A stretch of 64,000 nucleotides of DNA, taken from Macrococcus sp. DPC7161. Lineage in GTDB: Bacteria > Bacillota > Bacilli > Staphylococcales > Staphylococcaceae. The notes under the pieces were generated by a model that did no database searches, was not told the DNA's origin, and worked only from the letters and a program-made list of their open reading frames with translations. Location: NCBI RefSeq assembly GCF_004117835.1, contig NZ_SDSC01000001.1, positions 558,001 through 622,000 of the forward strand. Direction: 5' to 3'. Shown one piece after another: positions 18,434 through 27,313 of the stretch. Numbering within the stretch: position 1 is the stretch's first letter; every line of letters starts with the position of its first letter. The position numbers and the translations under genes are program-made.

Positions 18434-19505
18434 TTGATTCACCTACTATTGCTTTAAACGCATTAAATGTGTTATATAAAGCTTCTTCTTCTATCGATTC
18501 AATCAATAAAATATTTTTTTGGTCCTTGTCATTTTTCTTTAATAATACAAAATGAACGTGTTGTCCTTTATTTTTTTTATCTTGTTTCATTTTTTCTAAA
18601 TAAAAATTAAAATCCATCATTTGAATTTGATCATTTGGATAGCCTAATTGACTTGTCCATTTAACATATTGATTTATAAACTTGCTCGGAAAATTTGCTA
18701 ATACCAATGCAAATATAATGCCATAATGAACTGCGATGCCATGAGGAATACGGTTAACTACTTCAATAGCATGACCAAATGTATGACCAAAATTTAAATA
18801 TTTTCTTTTGTTGCCTTCAAACTCATCTTGAATGACAATTTCTAATTTCGTTTGTATCCCTTTTGTTAACCATGATTCTAGCTTATGAAAATCTTTTAAA
18901 TCATTCATTTCTTTAAAATCATTCATCAAACGATATATATCAAGATTTGGATTAATGAACACGTGCTTTATCAATTCAGTAAATCCACTTAATGTTTCTG
19001 TTGTACTTAAAGTTGATAAGAATCGCAAATCATAAATGACAGCTTTTGGTCTTTTGAATGCACCGATTAAATTTTTGCCGTATTTAGAATTAATACCGAC
19101 TTTACCTCCGACTGCAGAATCATGTGCCAATATAGTCGTGGGAATTTGAATAAAATCTATACCTCTTAATATTGATGCGGCTACAAATCCAGTGAAATCA
19201 CCACATGCACCCCCACCAATTGCAAATAGGCAACTATTTCTGGTAATTTTATGTTCAAGTAGCAAATTGATATATTCTTCATAAAATTTAAGTTGTTTTA
19301 TTTTTTCCCCCGAAGGAATAACGACTTTTTTTATTTGATGTTTATTCAAAAAAGTATCAATCATTACTGCATGATATTGATAAACCTGTTCATCAATAAA
19401 TGCAAATCTAAAATCATATTTACTAAAATCATATGGCTGATTTAAAGCGCCCTGTTCAATTACAATTGGATAATTATCATTAACATATGTAGTCATTAAT
19501 CTCAT
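18423..19505 (-). CDS. aroB: 3-dehydroquinate synthase
   Basis: The enzyme converts DAHP to 3-dehydroquinate with NAD and a divalent metal. It has 360 residues. The NAD-binding GGGACGDFTGFVAAS and metal ligands in the NFGHTFGHAIE helix (two His) are present. DSAVGGKVGIN is also intact. AAAGGAG lies seven bases before the ATG, one base after the aroC stop. It forms the aroC-aroB-aroA operon. Confidence 0.96.
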   Translation of the reverse strand: MRLMTTYVNDNYPIVIEQGALNQPYDFSKYDFRFAFIDEQVYQYHAVMIDTFLNKHQIKKVVIPSGEKIKQLKFYEEYINLLLEHKITRNSCLFAIGGGACGDFTGFVAASILRGIDFIQIPTTILAHDSAVGGKVGINSKYGKNLIGAFKRPKAVIYDLRFLSTLSTTETLSGFTELIKHVFINPNLDIYRLMNDFKEMNDLKDFHKLESWLTKGIQTKLEIVIQDEFEGNKRKYLNFGHTFGHAIEVVNRIPHGIAVHYGIIFALVLANFPSKFINQYVKWTSQLGYPNDQIQMMDFNFYLEKMKQDKKNKGQHVHFVLLKKNDKDQKNILLIESIEEEALYNTFNAFKAIVGESNEK

Positions 19506-19506
19506 A

Positions 19507-20667
19507 TCAATACTCCTTTAAGTATTGACGATATTGTTCCACTTGTTGAAGCAATTGATTGATATCGTTGCTTTGAAATTCGTTTAATATCTCTTTTGCA
19601 AGTTCAAATGAGACAACATACTCACATACAATACTAGCAGCAGGCACTGCACAACTGTCACTACGTTCAATTGTTGCTTTAAATGGTTTTTTCGTATTGA
19701 TATCTACAGAATTTAAAGGTTTGTAAAGTGTTGGTATAGGTTTCATAATGCCATTCACTACAATTGGCATACCATTTGTCATACCACCTTCAAATCCACC
19801 AAGTTGATTCGAACTTCTCGTATATCCATTTTCATAAGTGATCGGATCTTGAACCTCGCTCCCAGGTAATGATTTCATTTCAAATCCAGCACCAAATGAT
19901 ACGGCTTTAAAAGCATTAATACTAACGACACCTTGTGCTATTTTACCGTCTAATTTACGGTCATAATGAACATAACTCCCTAAACCTGCTGGTACGTTTG
20001 TTGCAATGACTTGAACTTCACCACCAATTGAATCCCCATCTTGTTTCGCTTCGTCTATACGTTGACGCATTGCTTCAGCGATATTGTCATCAATGCATCG
20101 AACATCATTTTGATCACATTTTTGTTGAATGGTTTCAACTTTATATTGCTCGGAATCTCTCACACCACCAATTTCAACGACTCTAGAAAAAATATCAATA
20201 TTTAATGCCTTTAATATTACTTTGCATACTGCACCAACTGCGACTCTTGCAGCTGTTTCACGGGCACTTGATCGTTCTAAGACATTTCGTAAATCTCTAT
20301 GATGATATTTCATACCACCTACTAAATCCGCATGTCCTGGTCTTGGTTTCGTAATAACACGTTTCATTTGATTTGCTTCATCTTCTGAAATAGGATCCAC
20401 GCCCATAATCTTTAACCAATGCTTATGGTCATCATTTATAATCTCTAACGTGATCGGTGATCCTAAAGTATAACCATTTCTGACACCTGACGTAATCTCA
20501 ACAGTGTCCTTCTCAATTTGCATTCTTCGTCCTCTACCATAACCACCTTGACGTTTGAATAATGCTTCATTAATCATCTCTTTTGTTAAGTACAAATTTG
20601 AAGGCACACCTTCAACGATTACAGTTAACTTTGGACCGTGTGATTCACCAGCCGTTAAAAATCTCAT
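19507..20667 (-). CDS. aroC: Chorismate synthase
   Basis: The enzyme catalyses the last shikimate step, EPSP to chorismate, using reduced FMN. The 386-residue protein has the family signatures GESHGP near the N terminus, [16 protein letters not shown] and [12 protein letters not shown] in the first half, and [13 protein letters not shown] later. Chorismate also feeds menaquinone, whose late genes hepT/menG/hepS lie just upstream. GGAGG precedes the ATG, and a promoter is visible at 20692-20720. Confidence 0.97.
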   Translation of the reverse strand: MRFLTAGESHGPKLTVIVEGVPSNLYLTKEMINEALFKRQGGYGRGRRMQIEKDTVEITSGVRNGYTLGSPITLEIINDDHKHWLKIMGVDPISEDEANQMKRVITKPRPGHADLVGGMKYHHRDLRNVLERSSARETAARVAVGAVCKVILKALNIDIFSRVVEIGGVRDSEQYKVETIQQKCDQNDVRCIDDNIAEAMRQRIDEAKQDGDSIGGEVQVIATNVPAGLGSYVHYDRKLDGKIAQGVVSINAFKAVSFGAGFEMKSLPGSEVQDPITYENGYTRSSNQLGGFEGGMTNGMPIVVNGIMKPIPTLYKPLNSVDINTKKPFKATIERSDSCAVPAASIVCEYVVSFELAKEILNEFQSNDINQLLQQVEQYRQYLKEY

Positions 20668-20691
20668 ACTCTCGCCTCCATTTACTAATAA

Positions 20692-20720
20692 ATCTTATCA
20701 ATATAAATAAATTAAGACAA
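20692..20720 (-). promoter_or_regulatory. Promoter of aroC-aroB-aroA
   Basis: TTGTCT (20715-20720) is followed on the minus strand by a 17-base spacer ending in TGA and TAAGAT (20692-20697). It starts directly after the ndk terminator, so the aro genes have their own promoter. Confidence 0.65.
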
Positions 20721-20744
20721 TAAAAAAAGCCACATCACTGTGAC
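20721..20744 (-). terminator. Terminator of ndk
   Basis: GTCAC (minus strand) pairs with GTGGC across a six-base loop, flanked by AAAA and followed by seven T. It begins 15 bases after the ndk stop. Confidence 0.8.
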
Positions 20745-20758
20745 TTTTCAAGTAATTA

Positions 20759-21205
20759 TTAATATACCCAAGTAGAAGTTACTAAATTGTAATCTACTAA
20801 TTCTTCTTCTTTAAACCATAAAGCAATTTCTTTATTTGCTGATTCAACTGAATCTGAACCGTGAATGATGTTTTTACCAACAGTTAAACCAAAGTCTCCG
20901 CGGATTGTACCAGGTAAAGATTCGCTTGGATTTGTTTTACCAACTAAAGTACGTCCAACTTCAACTACATTTTCACCTTCAAGAACCATTGCAAATACTG
21001 GTCCTGAAGTAATGAAATCAACCAATTCACCGAAGAATGGTTTTTCACTATGTTCACCGTAGTGTGTTTTAGCTAAATCTTCTGATACTGCCATTAATTT
21101 AGCACCAACAATTTTTAAACCTTTATTTTCTAAACGTTTTACGATTTCACCAACTAAACCTCTACCTACCCCATCAGGTTTAATCATTAAAAATGTTCTT
21201 TCCAT
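20759..21205 (-). CDS. ndk: Nucleoside diphosphate kinase
   Basis: The enzyme transfers the gamma phosphate of ATP to nucleoside diphosphates through a phosphohistidine. The 148-residue protein has the standard N-terminal [12 protein letters not shown] and the active-site [12 protein letters not shown] (His near residue 114-115). It has its own promoter at 21245-21273 and its own terminator, so it is monocistronic within the men/aro region. A catabolite-type site lies in the promoter spacer. Confidence 0.97.
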   Translation of the reverse strand: MERTFLMIKPDGVGRGLVGEIVKRLENKGLKIVGAKLMAVSEDLAKTHYGEHSEKPFFGELVDFITSGPVFAMVLEGENVVEVGRTLVGKTNPSESLPGTIRGDFGLTVGKNIIHGSDSVESANKEIALWFKEEELVDYNLVTSTWVY

Positions 21206-21244
21206 TCATAATCCCTACCTTGTTTTTAATGTATTACGAAAATT

Positions 21245-21273
21245 ATTTTATCATTGTAAGCGTTTTATAGCAA
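21245..21273 (-). promoter_or_regulatory. Promoter of ndk, with cre-like element in the spacer
   Basis: TTGCTA (21268-21273), a 17-base spacer ending in TGA, and TAAAAT (21245-21250) form a good extended promoter on the minus strand. The plus strand reads TGTAAGCGTTTTAT at 21255-21268, matching the CcpA cre core at 12 of 14 positions. Confidence 0.6.
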
Positions 21274-21277
21274 TAAC

Positions 21278-22243
21278 TTAAAAGGCTCTGTTTAACATTT
21301 TTTGATGAATTGCCATCAAATAATCTCTATTTACATTTTGAGGGATTTGTTCTAAATGTTGAAGTGCTTTCTCAGCAAATAAACTACTGATTTGTTTCGA
21401 TTCTTCAATACCATATTTACGTACTTTTTCAATGATCACTGAGAGTTGTTCATCAGAAATGCTTTCTGATGCACTTATTTTGATTAACATTTGATGAATA
21501 TCTTTATCATGCTTAGCAGTTATCATAAGTGGTAATGTGATATGGCCATTTAATAAGTCACTACCAGCAGGTTTTCCAAGCGTAGCTTCATCACTAATAT
21601 AGTCCAAAATATCATCGATAATTTGAAAACTCATTCCAACATAATAACCGAATCGTTTTAAGTGATAAATAATTCTTTCATCACAGTTGGTGCTTCTTGC
21701 ACCTAATTCGCAACTTGCTTGAATTAAAACGGCGGTCTTTCTTTTAATACGTCTTAAATAGGTTGTCATTGAGATTGGATATACAAATCGATCATTCATT
21801 TGATCTAATTCGCCATAACAAACTTGCAAAATGGTATTGGCAAAAGATTGATGAAATTTTTCATCATTTATATCTGCAATTAAATGAAGTGCTTCAGCAA
21901 GTACAAAATGACCTGTTTTTATAGCAATGGCTTCACCATATGCATGGTGAACAGCATCATGTCCACGGCGTTTATCACTATTGTCAATATAGTCATCATG
22001 TACTAAGCTTGCCATATGAACAAGTTCTAAACTTGCACTTGTTTTTAATAAAGCATCCTGTTTAGTTACATCTCCCATCAAGCCACTTAACAATACAAAC
22101 ATTGGTCTGACCCTTTTTCCACCTGATTGTAAAATATGCAAGCTAGCTTCTTCTAATAAGGCCGAATCAGACTGAAGTGCATTTTGTAGAATTTGCGTCA
22201 CTTCCTGAATATGAGGGGCTAAATATACTTTATAATCTTTCAT
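21278..22243 (-). CDS. hepT: Heptaprenyl diphosphate synthase component II
   Basis: This large catalytic subunit of the two-component synthase makes the C35 menaquinone side chain. The 321-residue protein has the GGKRVRP motif, first aspartate-rich HDDYIDNSDKRRG (about 83-95) and second QIIDDILDY, all typical of trans-prenyltransferases. The ATG overlaps the menG stop (TAATG). With hepS upstream and menG between, this is the classical gerC-like cluster. Confidence 0.94.
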   Translation of the reverse strand: MKDYKVYLAPHIQEVTQILQNALQSDSALLEEASLHILQSGGKRVRPMFVLLSGLMGDVTKQDALLKTSASLELVHMASLVHDDYIDNSDKRRGHDAVHHAYGEAIAIKTGHFVLAEALHLIADINDEKFHQSFANTILQVCYGELDQMNDRFVYPISMTTYLRRIKRKTAVLIQASCELGARSTNCDERIIYHLKRFGYYVGMSFQIIDDILDYISDEATLGKPAGSDLLNGHITLPLMITAKHDKDIHQMLIKISASESISDEQLSVIIEKVRKYGIEESKQISSLFAEKALQHLEQIPQNVNRDYLMAIHQKMLNRAF

Positions 22244-22962
22244 TATTTCTTATAAGCTAAATGCATTGCACTAACGCCACCAGTGAATGCTTTTATTTTG
22301 ATATTATTAAATCCAACATCTGCAATCATTCGAGCCAAATCATATTTATTTGGGAAGTTAAACGCAGATTCTTGAAGCCAACTGTATTCTGACATTGATT
22401 TAGCAAATAATTTACCAAACAATGGCATTATGTATTTAAAGTAAACTTGATAACCTTGTTTGAATACTGGTGCAGTAGGATGAGAAGTTTCAAGAACAAC
22501 TAACATACCTCCTGGTTTTAAAACACGATGCATTTCACTTAATGCAACTTTATAATCCGGTACATTTCTTAAACCAAATCCAATCGTTACGTAGTCAAAC
22601 GTATTGTCTTCAAAAGGTAAATCCATCGCATTACCATGAACCAAATTAATATTTGAAATATTTTTCGTTTTTTCTTTACCTACAGCAAGCATATTCTCAC
22701 TAAAGTCCAAACCAGTTACTTCACCAGTTGGTCCAACAGCTTTTGCCATTTGAATTGTCCAGTCGCCTGTTCCACAACATACATCTAAAGCCTTACTACC
22801 TTTTTTAACATTCATTTGTTTCATCGTATACTTACGCCATGATTTATGTTGATTAAAGCTGATGATATCATTCAATTTATCATATTTTGTAGAGATATTT
22901 TGGAATACTTCATAAACATGCTCTTGTTTTTCTTGACCTGATTTTGGAAATTGATTTGTCAT
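22243..22962 (-). CDS. menG: Demethylmenaquinone methyltransferase
   Basis: The enzyme methylates demethylmenaquinone with S-adenosylmethionine, the last step of menaquinone synthesis. The 239-residue UbiE-family protein has SAM motif [12 protein letters not shown] (about 59-69). The family signatures YDKLND at the N terminus, RNVPD and HRVLKPGG follow. It overlaps hepT at its stop and the hepS stop at its start, so the three are translationally coupled. Confidence 0.96.
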   Translation of the reverse strand: MTNQFPKSGQEKQEHVYEVFQNISTKYDKLNDIISFNQHKSWRKYTMKQMNVKKGSKALDVCCGTGDWTIQMAKAVGPTGEVTGLDFSENMLAVGKEKTKNISNINLVHGNAMDLPFEDNTFDYVTIGFGLRNVPDYKVALSEMHRVLKPGGMLVVLETSHPTAPVFKQGYQVYFKYIMPLFGKLFAKSMSEYSWLQESAFNFPNKYDLARMIADVGFNNIKIKAFTGGVSAMHLAYKK

Positions 22963-23411
22963 TATTGCACCTCTAATTGGTTTATTATCGCTTTAATTTG
23001 TGTTTCACATATAAACGGTAAAACAAAGCAAAATGTTAATTGAAATTTGATTTTTTCGACATTTTTTTGATTACACTCATGTATTAATAAAGTGGATTGT
23101 TCATTGTAAACTTTAACCTGATGCGTAAGTAAATTAAATTTTTCAGCATCATAATCAATCGACATATAATGATAAAACAATGCACTTAAAATATCAGAAC
23201 TTAGGACAGAGATATCTTTATTTTCATGTTGAATGACATCTTGCATACGCATACTTGTATCTATAGAAAGAATTGCACTTTTAATATTATCTTTTAATTG
23301 TATTTGATCGAGTATAGGACATAAGTTTCGATTTATATCAATTGGCTTAAAGTACGGATATTTCTTTTTTAAAGTTTCAATTTGCATCTCATAACATGAT
23401 AAATAACTCAT
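22962..23411 (-). CDS. hepS: Heptaprenyl diphosphate synthase component I (short)
   Basis: This small non-catalytic subunit controls chain length together with HepT. I assign it from position, directly upstream of menG-hepT, and from the [12 protein letters not shown] segment (about 88-99), which resembles the GDLLSxxYY motif of component I proteins. At 149 residues it is clearly shorter than the roughly 190-250 of characterised homologues; the N-terminal region seems reduced. AGGGGA precedes the ATG. A TATAAT is centred at 23447. Confidence 0.8.
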   Translation of the reverse strand: MSYLSCYEMQIETLKKKYPYFKPIDINRNLCPILDQIQLKDNIKSAILSIDTSMRMQDVIQHENKDISVLSSDILSALFYHYMSIDYDAEKFNLLTHQVKVYNEQSTLLIHECNQKNVEKIKFQLTFCFVLPFICETQIKAIINQLEVQ

Positions 23412-23444
23412 ATCAATATCCCCTATTTTTTCAGTATACTCATT

Positions 23445-23450
23445 ATTATA
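23445..23450 (-). promoter_or_regulatory. -10 element upstream of hepS
   Basis: TATAAT on the minus strand lies 33 bases before the hepS ATG. A TTTATT 16 bases upstream is a poor -35. The HU terminator directly precedes it, so a promoter is expected here. Confidence 0.45.
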
Positions 23451-23473
23451 CCGTAATCATTTTAAAAATAAAC

Positions 23474-23500
23474 AAAATAAAAAGCCCATCAAGGGGCTTT
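23474..23500 (-). terminator. Terminator of the HU gene
   Basis: AAAGCCC (23481-23487) and GGGCTTT (23494-23500) form a GC-rich hairpin followed on the minus strand by TTTTTATTTTG. It starts 12 bases after the HU stop. Confidence 0.88.
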
Positions 23501-23512
23501 TTAAAGTCACAA

Positions 23513-23785
23513 TTATTTAACTGCGTCTTTAAGCGCTTTACCTGCTTTGAAAGCTGGTACTTTGCTTGCTGGAATGTCGATTTCTTTACCAGTTTGTGGG
23601 TTGCGACCTTTACGAGCAGCACGTTCACGAACTTCGAAGTTACCGAAACCAATTAATTGAACTTTTTCACCGTTTGATAATGATTTTTGAATTGATTCAA
23701 AAACAGCATCTACAGCTAATCCAGCTTCTTTTTTAGTTAAGTTAGCACTTTCAGATACAGCATTGATTAAATCTGTTTTATTCAT
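23513..23785 (-). CDS. hup: DNA-binding protein HU
   Basis: HU is the major histone-like nucleoid protein. The 90-residue protein starts [12 protein letters not shown] and has the DNA-binding arm signature [21 protein letters not shown], with the intercalating proline region [17 protein letters not shown] precedes the ATG, as expected for an abundant protein. It is monocistronic, with a strong terminator and an unusual 8-base inverted repeat upstream (23855-23876). Confidence 0.98.
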   Translation of the reverse strand: MNKTDLINAVSESANLTKKEAGLAVDAVFESIQKSLSNGEKVQLIGFGNFEVRERAARKGRNPQTGKEIDIPASKVPAFKAGKALKDAVK

Positions 23786-23854
23786 GTCAATTCACCTCCC
23801 TAAAAGGTTATGTAATGATACGTAAGTACCATTATGTATTGACTTTAACATAAC

Positions 23855-23876
23855 AAACGTTGTCACTGCAACGTTT
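23855..23876. promoter_or_regulatory. Inverted repeat upstream of HU
   Basis: AAACGTTG (23855-23862) and CAACGTTT (23869-23876) are perfect 8-base arms separated by TCACTG, in the gap between yphF and hup. The minus-strand T-rich tail is interrupted (TTGTTATGTT), so it is either a weak yphF terminator or an operator of hup. I could not place a convincing hup promoter. Confidence 0.5.
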
Positions 23877-23905
23877 ATTGTGTTTTTTAGTGATTTTTTT
23901 TGATT

Positions 23906-24622
23906 TTAATTCTGAATTGTCTTAAAAATCGGCTCATTTTTATCATTTACCGTATACGGAACGGAATATGCTGGTAAAACTGGTGAATCTTTATACAGTA
24001 TCCATCGAATATCTTTGCCTGGATGAACTTGATATTTCTTTGATTGTAACGCTTTACCTAAATCAAGACTGTAATCTATGATAAAATCATTGCCTCCATT
24101 GATATATATTGGCAATGTTTCATCACTATATGGACTTTTAACAGTTGGATATGATTTTAAACCGAATTTTTTGTAGTCAATTTTATATACATTTGGACCA
24201 ATTTTTTTGCCAAGTGGCAATTGATCATTTTTAATATTCAATCGAATTCTTAAATCTTTTAACTTTTCAGAAGTTCTTAAATCAACCACTTTTACTAATG
24301 GTTTAGTTTCAACATCCATTAATACATATTGAAAATAGCCCCCACGCTCATAACTTGTACCAGGTACATCTGAGATATATTTTGGCTTTAATTTGTCAAA
24401 ATCAATGGGGTGTTTCACATAAATTTGATATGACATATCTCTTTCTTTAATTGGCAAAAGTCCACCATTATCTTTTTTATATTGATCGACAGCCGTTTGT
24501 ATCATTTGTAATTGATCATTTGGTGCTACTTGATTTTCTACACGTTCTTCTTTAGGATACATACAAGCTGTTAAAAAGAAAGTGCATAGCATTAAAGTTA
24601 ATAATTTAAAATATTTACGCAT
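23906..24622 (-). CDS. yphF: YphF-like lipoprotein
   Basis: This 238-residue secreted lipoprotein has a lipobox LTAC near residue 20 after a hydrophobic signal (about 5-19). The rest has no recognised domain; it includes PYSDETLPIYINGGNDFIIDYSLD and is probably a beta-rich extracellular protein. The yphE-yphF pair sits between gpsA and hbs in Bacillus too. I choose the ATG at 24622 with AGGTGG eight bases upstream; a GTG at 24634 lies in that site. Its start overlaps yphE. The function is unknown. Confidence 0.82.
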   Translation of the reverse strand: MRKYFKLLTLMLCTFFLTACMYPKEERVENQVAPNDQLQMIQTAVDQYKKDNGGLLPIKERDMSYQIYVKHPIDFDKLKPKYISDVPGTSYERGGYFQYVLMDVETKPLVKVVDLRTSEKLKDLRIRLNIKNDQLPLGKKIGPNVYKIDYKKFGLKSYPTVKSPYSDETLPIYINGGNDFIIDYSLDLGKALQSKKYQVHPGKDIRWILYKDSPVLPAYSVPYTVNDKNEPIFKTIQN

Positions 24623-24821
24623 GATTAGAACCACCTAACACTACAATCATTAACAATGCACTTATTAATAAAGATAAATACGCACAAATTGTAACGATGA
24701 TCTTTAAAACTTTATTGTTGATTTTAAACCTTGCAACATAAATCAACATCATGGCGAGTAACATTAATCCTAATGAATAAAATGATACCCACATCAAATC
24801 CATTTTAGATATATTAAACAT
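24615..24821 (-). CDS. yphE: DUF2768 small membrane protein (YphE family)
   Basis: This 68-residue protein has two hydrophobic helices (about 8-28 and 40-63) and few polar residues. The size and position between gpsA and the yphF lipoprotein gene match YphE of Bacillus. TAGGAG precedes the ATG, and the gene overlaps yphF by eight bases, so the two are co-translated. The function is unknown. Confidence 0.8.
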   Translation of the reverse strand: MFNISKMDLMWVSFYSLGLMLLAMMLIYVARFKINNKVLKIIVTICAYLSLLISALLMIVVLGGSNHA

Positions 24822-24829
24822 AGTAACTC

Positions 24830-25825
24830 CTACTCATTCGTCTTTTCACGATTCATTAAATTTTTTATACCTTCTTTCACATCTAAACCTTTAAATAAAA
24901 CATGATATAGCCCTTCAGTGATAGGCATTTCAACGCCATACGTTTTTGCCATTTCATAGGCAGCTTCAGTTGTTCTAACACCTTCAACGACCATACCCAT
25001 TTGACTTAAAGCTTCATCAAGCGTTGCACCGTGACCAAGCATATTTCCACATTTCCAGTTCCTAGAATGTACTGAAGTACTTGTAACAATCAGGTCACCG
25101 ACACCTGCTAAACCGATGAATGTCATTGGATCAGCACCCATTTTAACACCTAATCGAGTGATTTCAGCAAGCCCTCTGGTCACCAATGCCGCTTTAGCAT
25201 TGTCTCCATAACCTAAACCATCAATTAAACCAGCTGCAAGTGCAATAATATTCTTTAAAGCACCGCCAATTTCTACGCCAATTAAATCATCATTTGTATA
25301 AACACGGAAGTAATCATTAATAAAGATATCTTGAGCAATTTTACGTACTTCTTCGTTAGCAGATGCTACAGCAACTGTTGTCGGATGTTTAATTGCCACT
25401 TCTTCAGCATGACTTGGTCCACTAAGTACACCGACACCTTCAAAATATTCAGGTTTAATTTCTTCTTCAATCATTTCAGAAATACGTTTAAATGTACCTG
25501 GCTCTAATCCTTTAGAAACATGAATAAAAATTTTCTTTTCATTTGCATATAAATTAATATCTTGCATAACTGAGCGAATAGCTTTTGTAGGTACTGCAAT
25601 AATTAAAATTTTTGAATGCAAAATTGCTTTTTCTAAAGAAATTGTTGCTTTTAATTGATTATTTAGTTTCACATTCTTTAAATATTTCTCGTTTGAATGT
25701 TTTTCATTTAATTCAGTAACAGTCGCTTCATTTCGTCCCCACATTAATACATCATGACCATTATCTGCTAAGACATTTGCAAGCGCTGTTCCCCATGATC
25801 CTGTACCAATAACTGAAATATTCAT
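24830..25825 (-). CDS. gpsA: NAD(P)-dependent glycerol-3-phosphate dehydrogenase
   Basis: The enzyme reduces dihydroxyacetone phosphate to sn-glycerol-3-phosphate for phospholipid synthesis. The 331-residue protein has the N-terminal Rossmann [10 protein letters not shown] (7-16), then VSKGLEPGT, the catalytic Lys in [16 protein letters not shown], and [14 protein letters not shown]. It lies nine bases after der, with AGAGGTG before the ATG. Confidence 0.97.
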   Translation of the reverse strand: MNISVIGTGSWGTALANVLADNGHDVLMWGRNEATVTELNEKHSNEKYLKNVKLNNQLKATISLEKAILHSKILIIAVPTKAIRSVMQDINLYANEKKIFIHVSKGLEPGTFKRISEMIEEEIKPEYFEGVGVLSGPSHAEEVAIKHPTTVAVASANEEVRKIAQDIFINDYFRVYTNDDLIGVEIGGALKNIIALAAGLIDGLGYGDNAKAALVTRGLAEITRLGVKMGADPMTFIGLAGVGDLIVTSTSVHSRNWKCGNMLGHGATLDEALSQMGMVVEGVRTTEAAYEMAKTYGVEMPITEGLYHVLFKGLDVKEGIKNLMNREKTNE

Positions 25826-25834
25826 AAGACACCT

Positions 25835-27145
25835 CTAGTTTCTTTTTCTAGCGATTAAATGAATTGGTGTTCCTTCAAATCCAAATGCATCGCGAATTCT
25901 ATTTTCTAAAAATCTTTGATATGAGAAATGCATCATTTCTACATCATTTACGAAAATAACAAATGTTGGTGGTTCAATTGCCACTTGTGTAGAATAGAAA
26001 ATATTTAATCGACTGCCATTATGTGTTGGTGTTGGGTTCATTGCAACCGCATCTGTAATCACTTCATTTAAAGTACTACTTTGTACACGTTTTTTATGGT
26101 TTTCTGCTGCAATATTAATCAAAGGGAATAGCGTATTTAAACGTTGACCTTTTAATGCAGACACAAATGCAATCGGCGCATAATCTAAGAATTGGAAATG
26201 CTCTCTAATTTTATCTTCAAATTTCTTCATTGTTTTTGAATCTTTTTCAATGGCATCCCATTTATTAACGACGATAATGACTGCTTTACCAGCTTCATGG
26301 GCATAACCCGCGATTTTTTTATCTTGTTCAATAATACCTTCATCTGCATCAATAACGACTAAAACAACATTCGAACGTTCAATCGCTTTCAAGGCACGTA
26401 GCACAGAATAACGTTCTGTAGATTCATAGACTTTTCCCTTTTTACGCATACCAGCCGTATCAATCATGACGTATTCTTGATCATCATAAGTATATACTGT
26501 ATCAATTGCATCACGCGTAGTCCCTGCAATTGGAGAAACGATAACACGTTCTTCACCTAAAATTGCATTAATTAAACTCGATTTACCAACGTTAGGTCTT
26601 CCAATTAATGAAAATTTAATCACATCATCATCATATTCATCTTCAACTTCTTTAGGAAAATGTTCGCTACAAGCATCTAATAAATCCCCAATACCTAATC
26701 CATGACTTCCTGAAATCGGATATGGTTCGCCGAATCCTAAAGAATAAAACTCATATATATCTGCACGCATTTCAGGATTATCGATTTTATTTACTCCTAA
26801 AACTACTGGTTTACTTGATTTAAATAATAGCTTTGCAACGAATTCATCTTCAATGGTAATGCCATCTCGACCATTTACCATAAAAATAATTACATCCGCT
26901 TCATCGATTGCAATCTCAGCTTGTGCTCTAATTTGCTCTTGAAACGGTTCATCACCTAATTCAATACCGCCTGTATCAATGATATTAAATTCATGATTTA
27001 ACCATTCTCCACTTGAATAAATTCTATCTCTCGTGATACCTGGCGTATCTTCAACAATCGATACACGTTCTCCTATAATTCTATTAAATATTGTCGATTT
27101 GCCGACATTTGCACGACCTACAATCGCGATAATTGGTTTTGTCAT
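25835..27145 (-). CDS. der: Ribosome-associated GTPase Der (EngA)
   Basis: Der carries two tandem GTPase domains and assists assembly of the 50S subunit. The 436-residue protein shows GRANVGKST (about 10-18) with NKID, then GRPNVGKSS (about 183-191) with NKWD, and a C-terminal KH-like domain. The frame is open to an ATG at 27214, but that lies in a hairpin. The ATG at 27145 follows GAGAGGA and gives the family start [11 protein letters not shown] promoter at 27244-27272 and a leader hairpin lie upstream. Confidence 0.96.
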   Translation of the reverse strand: MTKPIIAIVGRANVGKSTIFNRIIGERVSIVEDTPGITRDRIYSSGEWLNHEFNIIDTGGIELGDEPFQEQIRAQAEIAIDEADVIIFMVNGRDGITIEDEFVAKLLFKSSKPVVLGVNKIDNPEMRADIYEFYSLGFGEPYPISGSHGLGIGDLLDACSEHFPKEVEDEYDDDVIKFSLIGRPNVGKSSLINAILGEERVIVSPIAGTTRDAIDTVYTYDDQEYVMIDTAGMRKKGKVYESTERYSVLRALKAIERSNVVLVVIDADEGIIEQDKKIAGYAHEAGKAVIIVVNKWDAIEKDSKTMKKFEDKIREHFQFLDYAPIAFVSALKGQRLNTLFPLINIAAENHKKRVQSSTLNEVITDAVAMNPTPTHNGSRLNIFYSTQVAIEPPTFVIFVNDVEMMHFSYQRFLENRIRDAFGFEGTPIHLIARKRN

Positions 27146-27189
27146 TAATATACTTCCTCTCATATACAAATGTATATTTTTACTAAATA

Positions 27190-27220
27190 AGGACAATGAA
27201 GTATTGCTACTCATTGTCCT
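27190..27220 (-). other. Hairpin in the der leader: rpsA terminator or attenuator
   Basis: AGGACAATGA (27190-27199) and TCATTGTCCT (27211-27220) are perfect 10-base arms with an 11-base loop. On the minus strand the sequence after it is TTATTTAG, a poor T run. It lies 93 bases after rpsA and downstream of a good promoter, so it is in the der mRNA leader. Confidence 0.6.
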
Positions 27221-27243
27221 AAGTATTCATCAAAAATAAATAT

Positions 27244-27272
27244 ATCATAAAATAGCTGACATTGCTATTCAA
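27244..27272 (-). promoter_or_regulatory. Promoter of der-gpsA
   Basis: TTGAAT (27267-27272), a 17-base spacer, and TATGAT (27244-27249) on the minus strand. It lies between the rpsA stop and the leader hairpin at 27190-27220. Confidence 0.65.
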
Positions 27273-27313
27273 CATCAATATTCATTATTCGACGATGTAA
27301 ATATTCAATTAAA

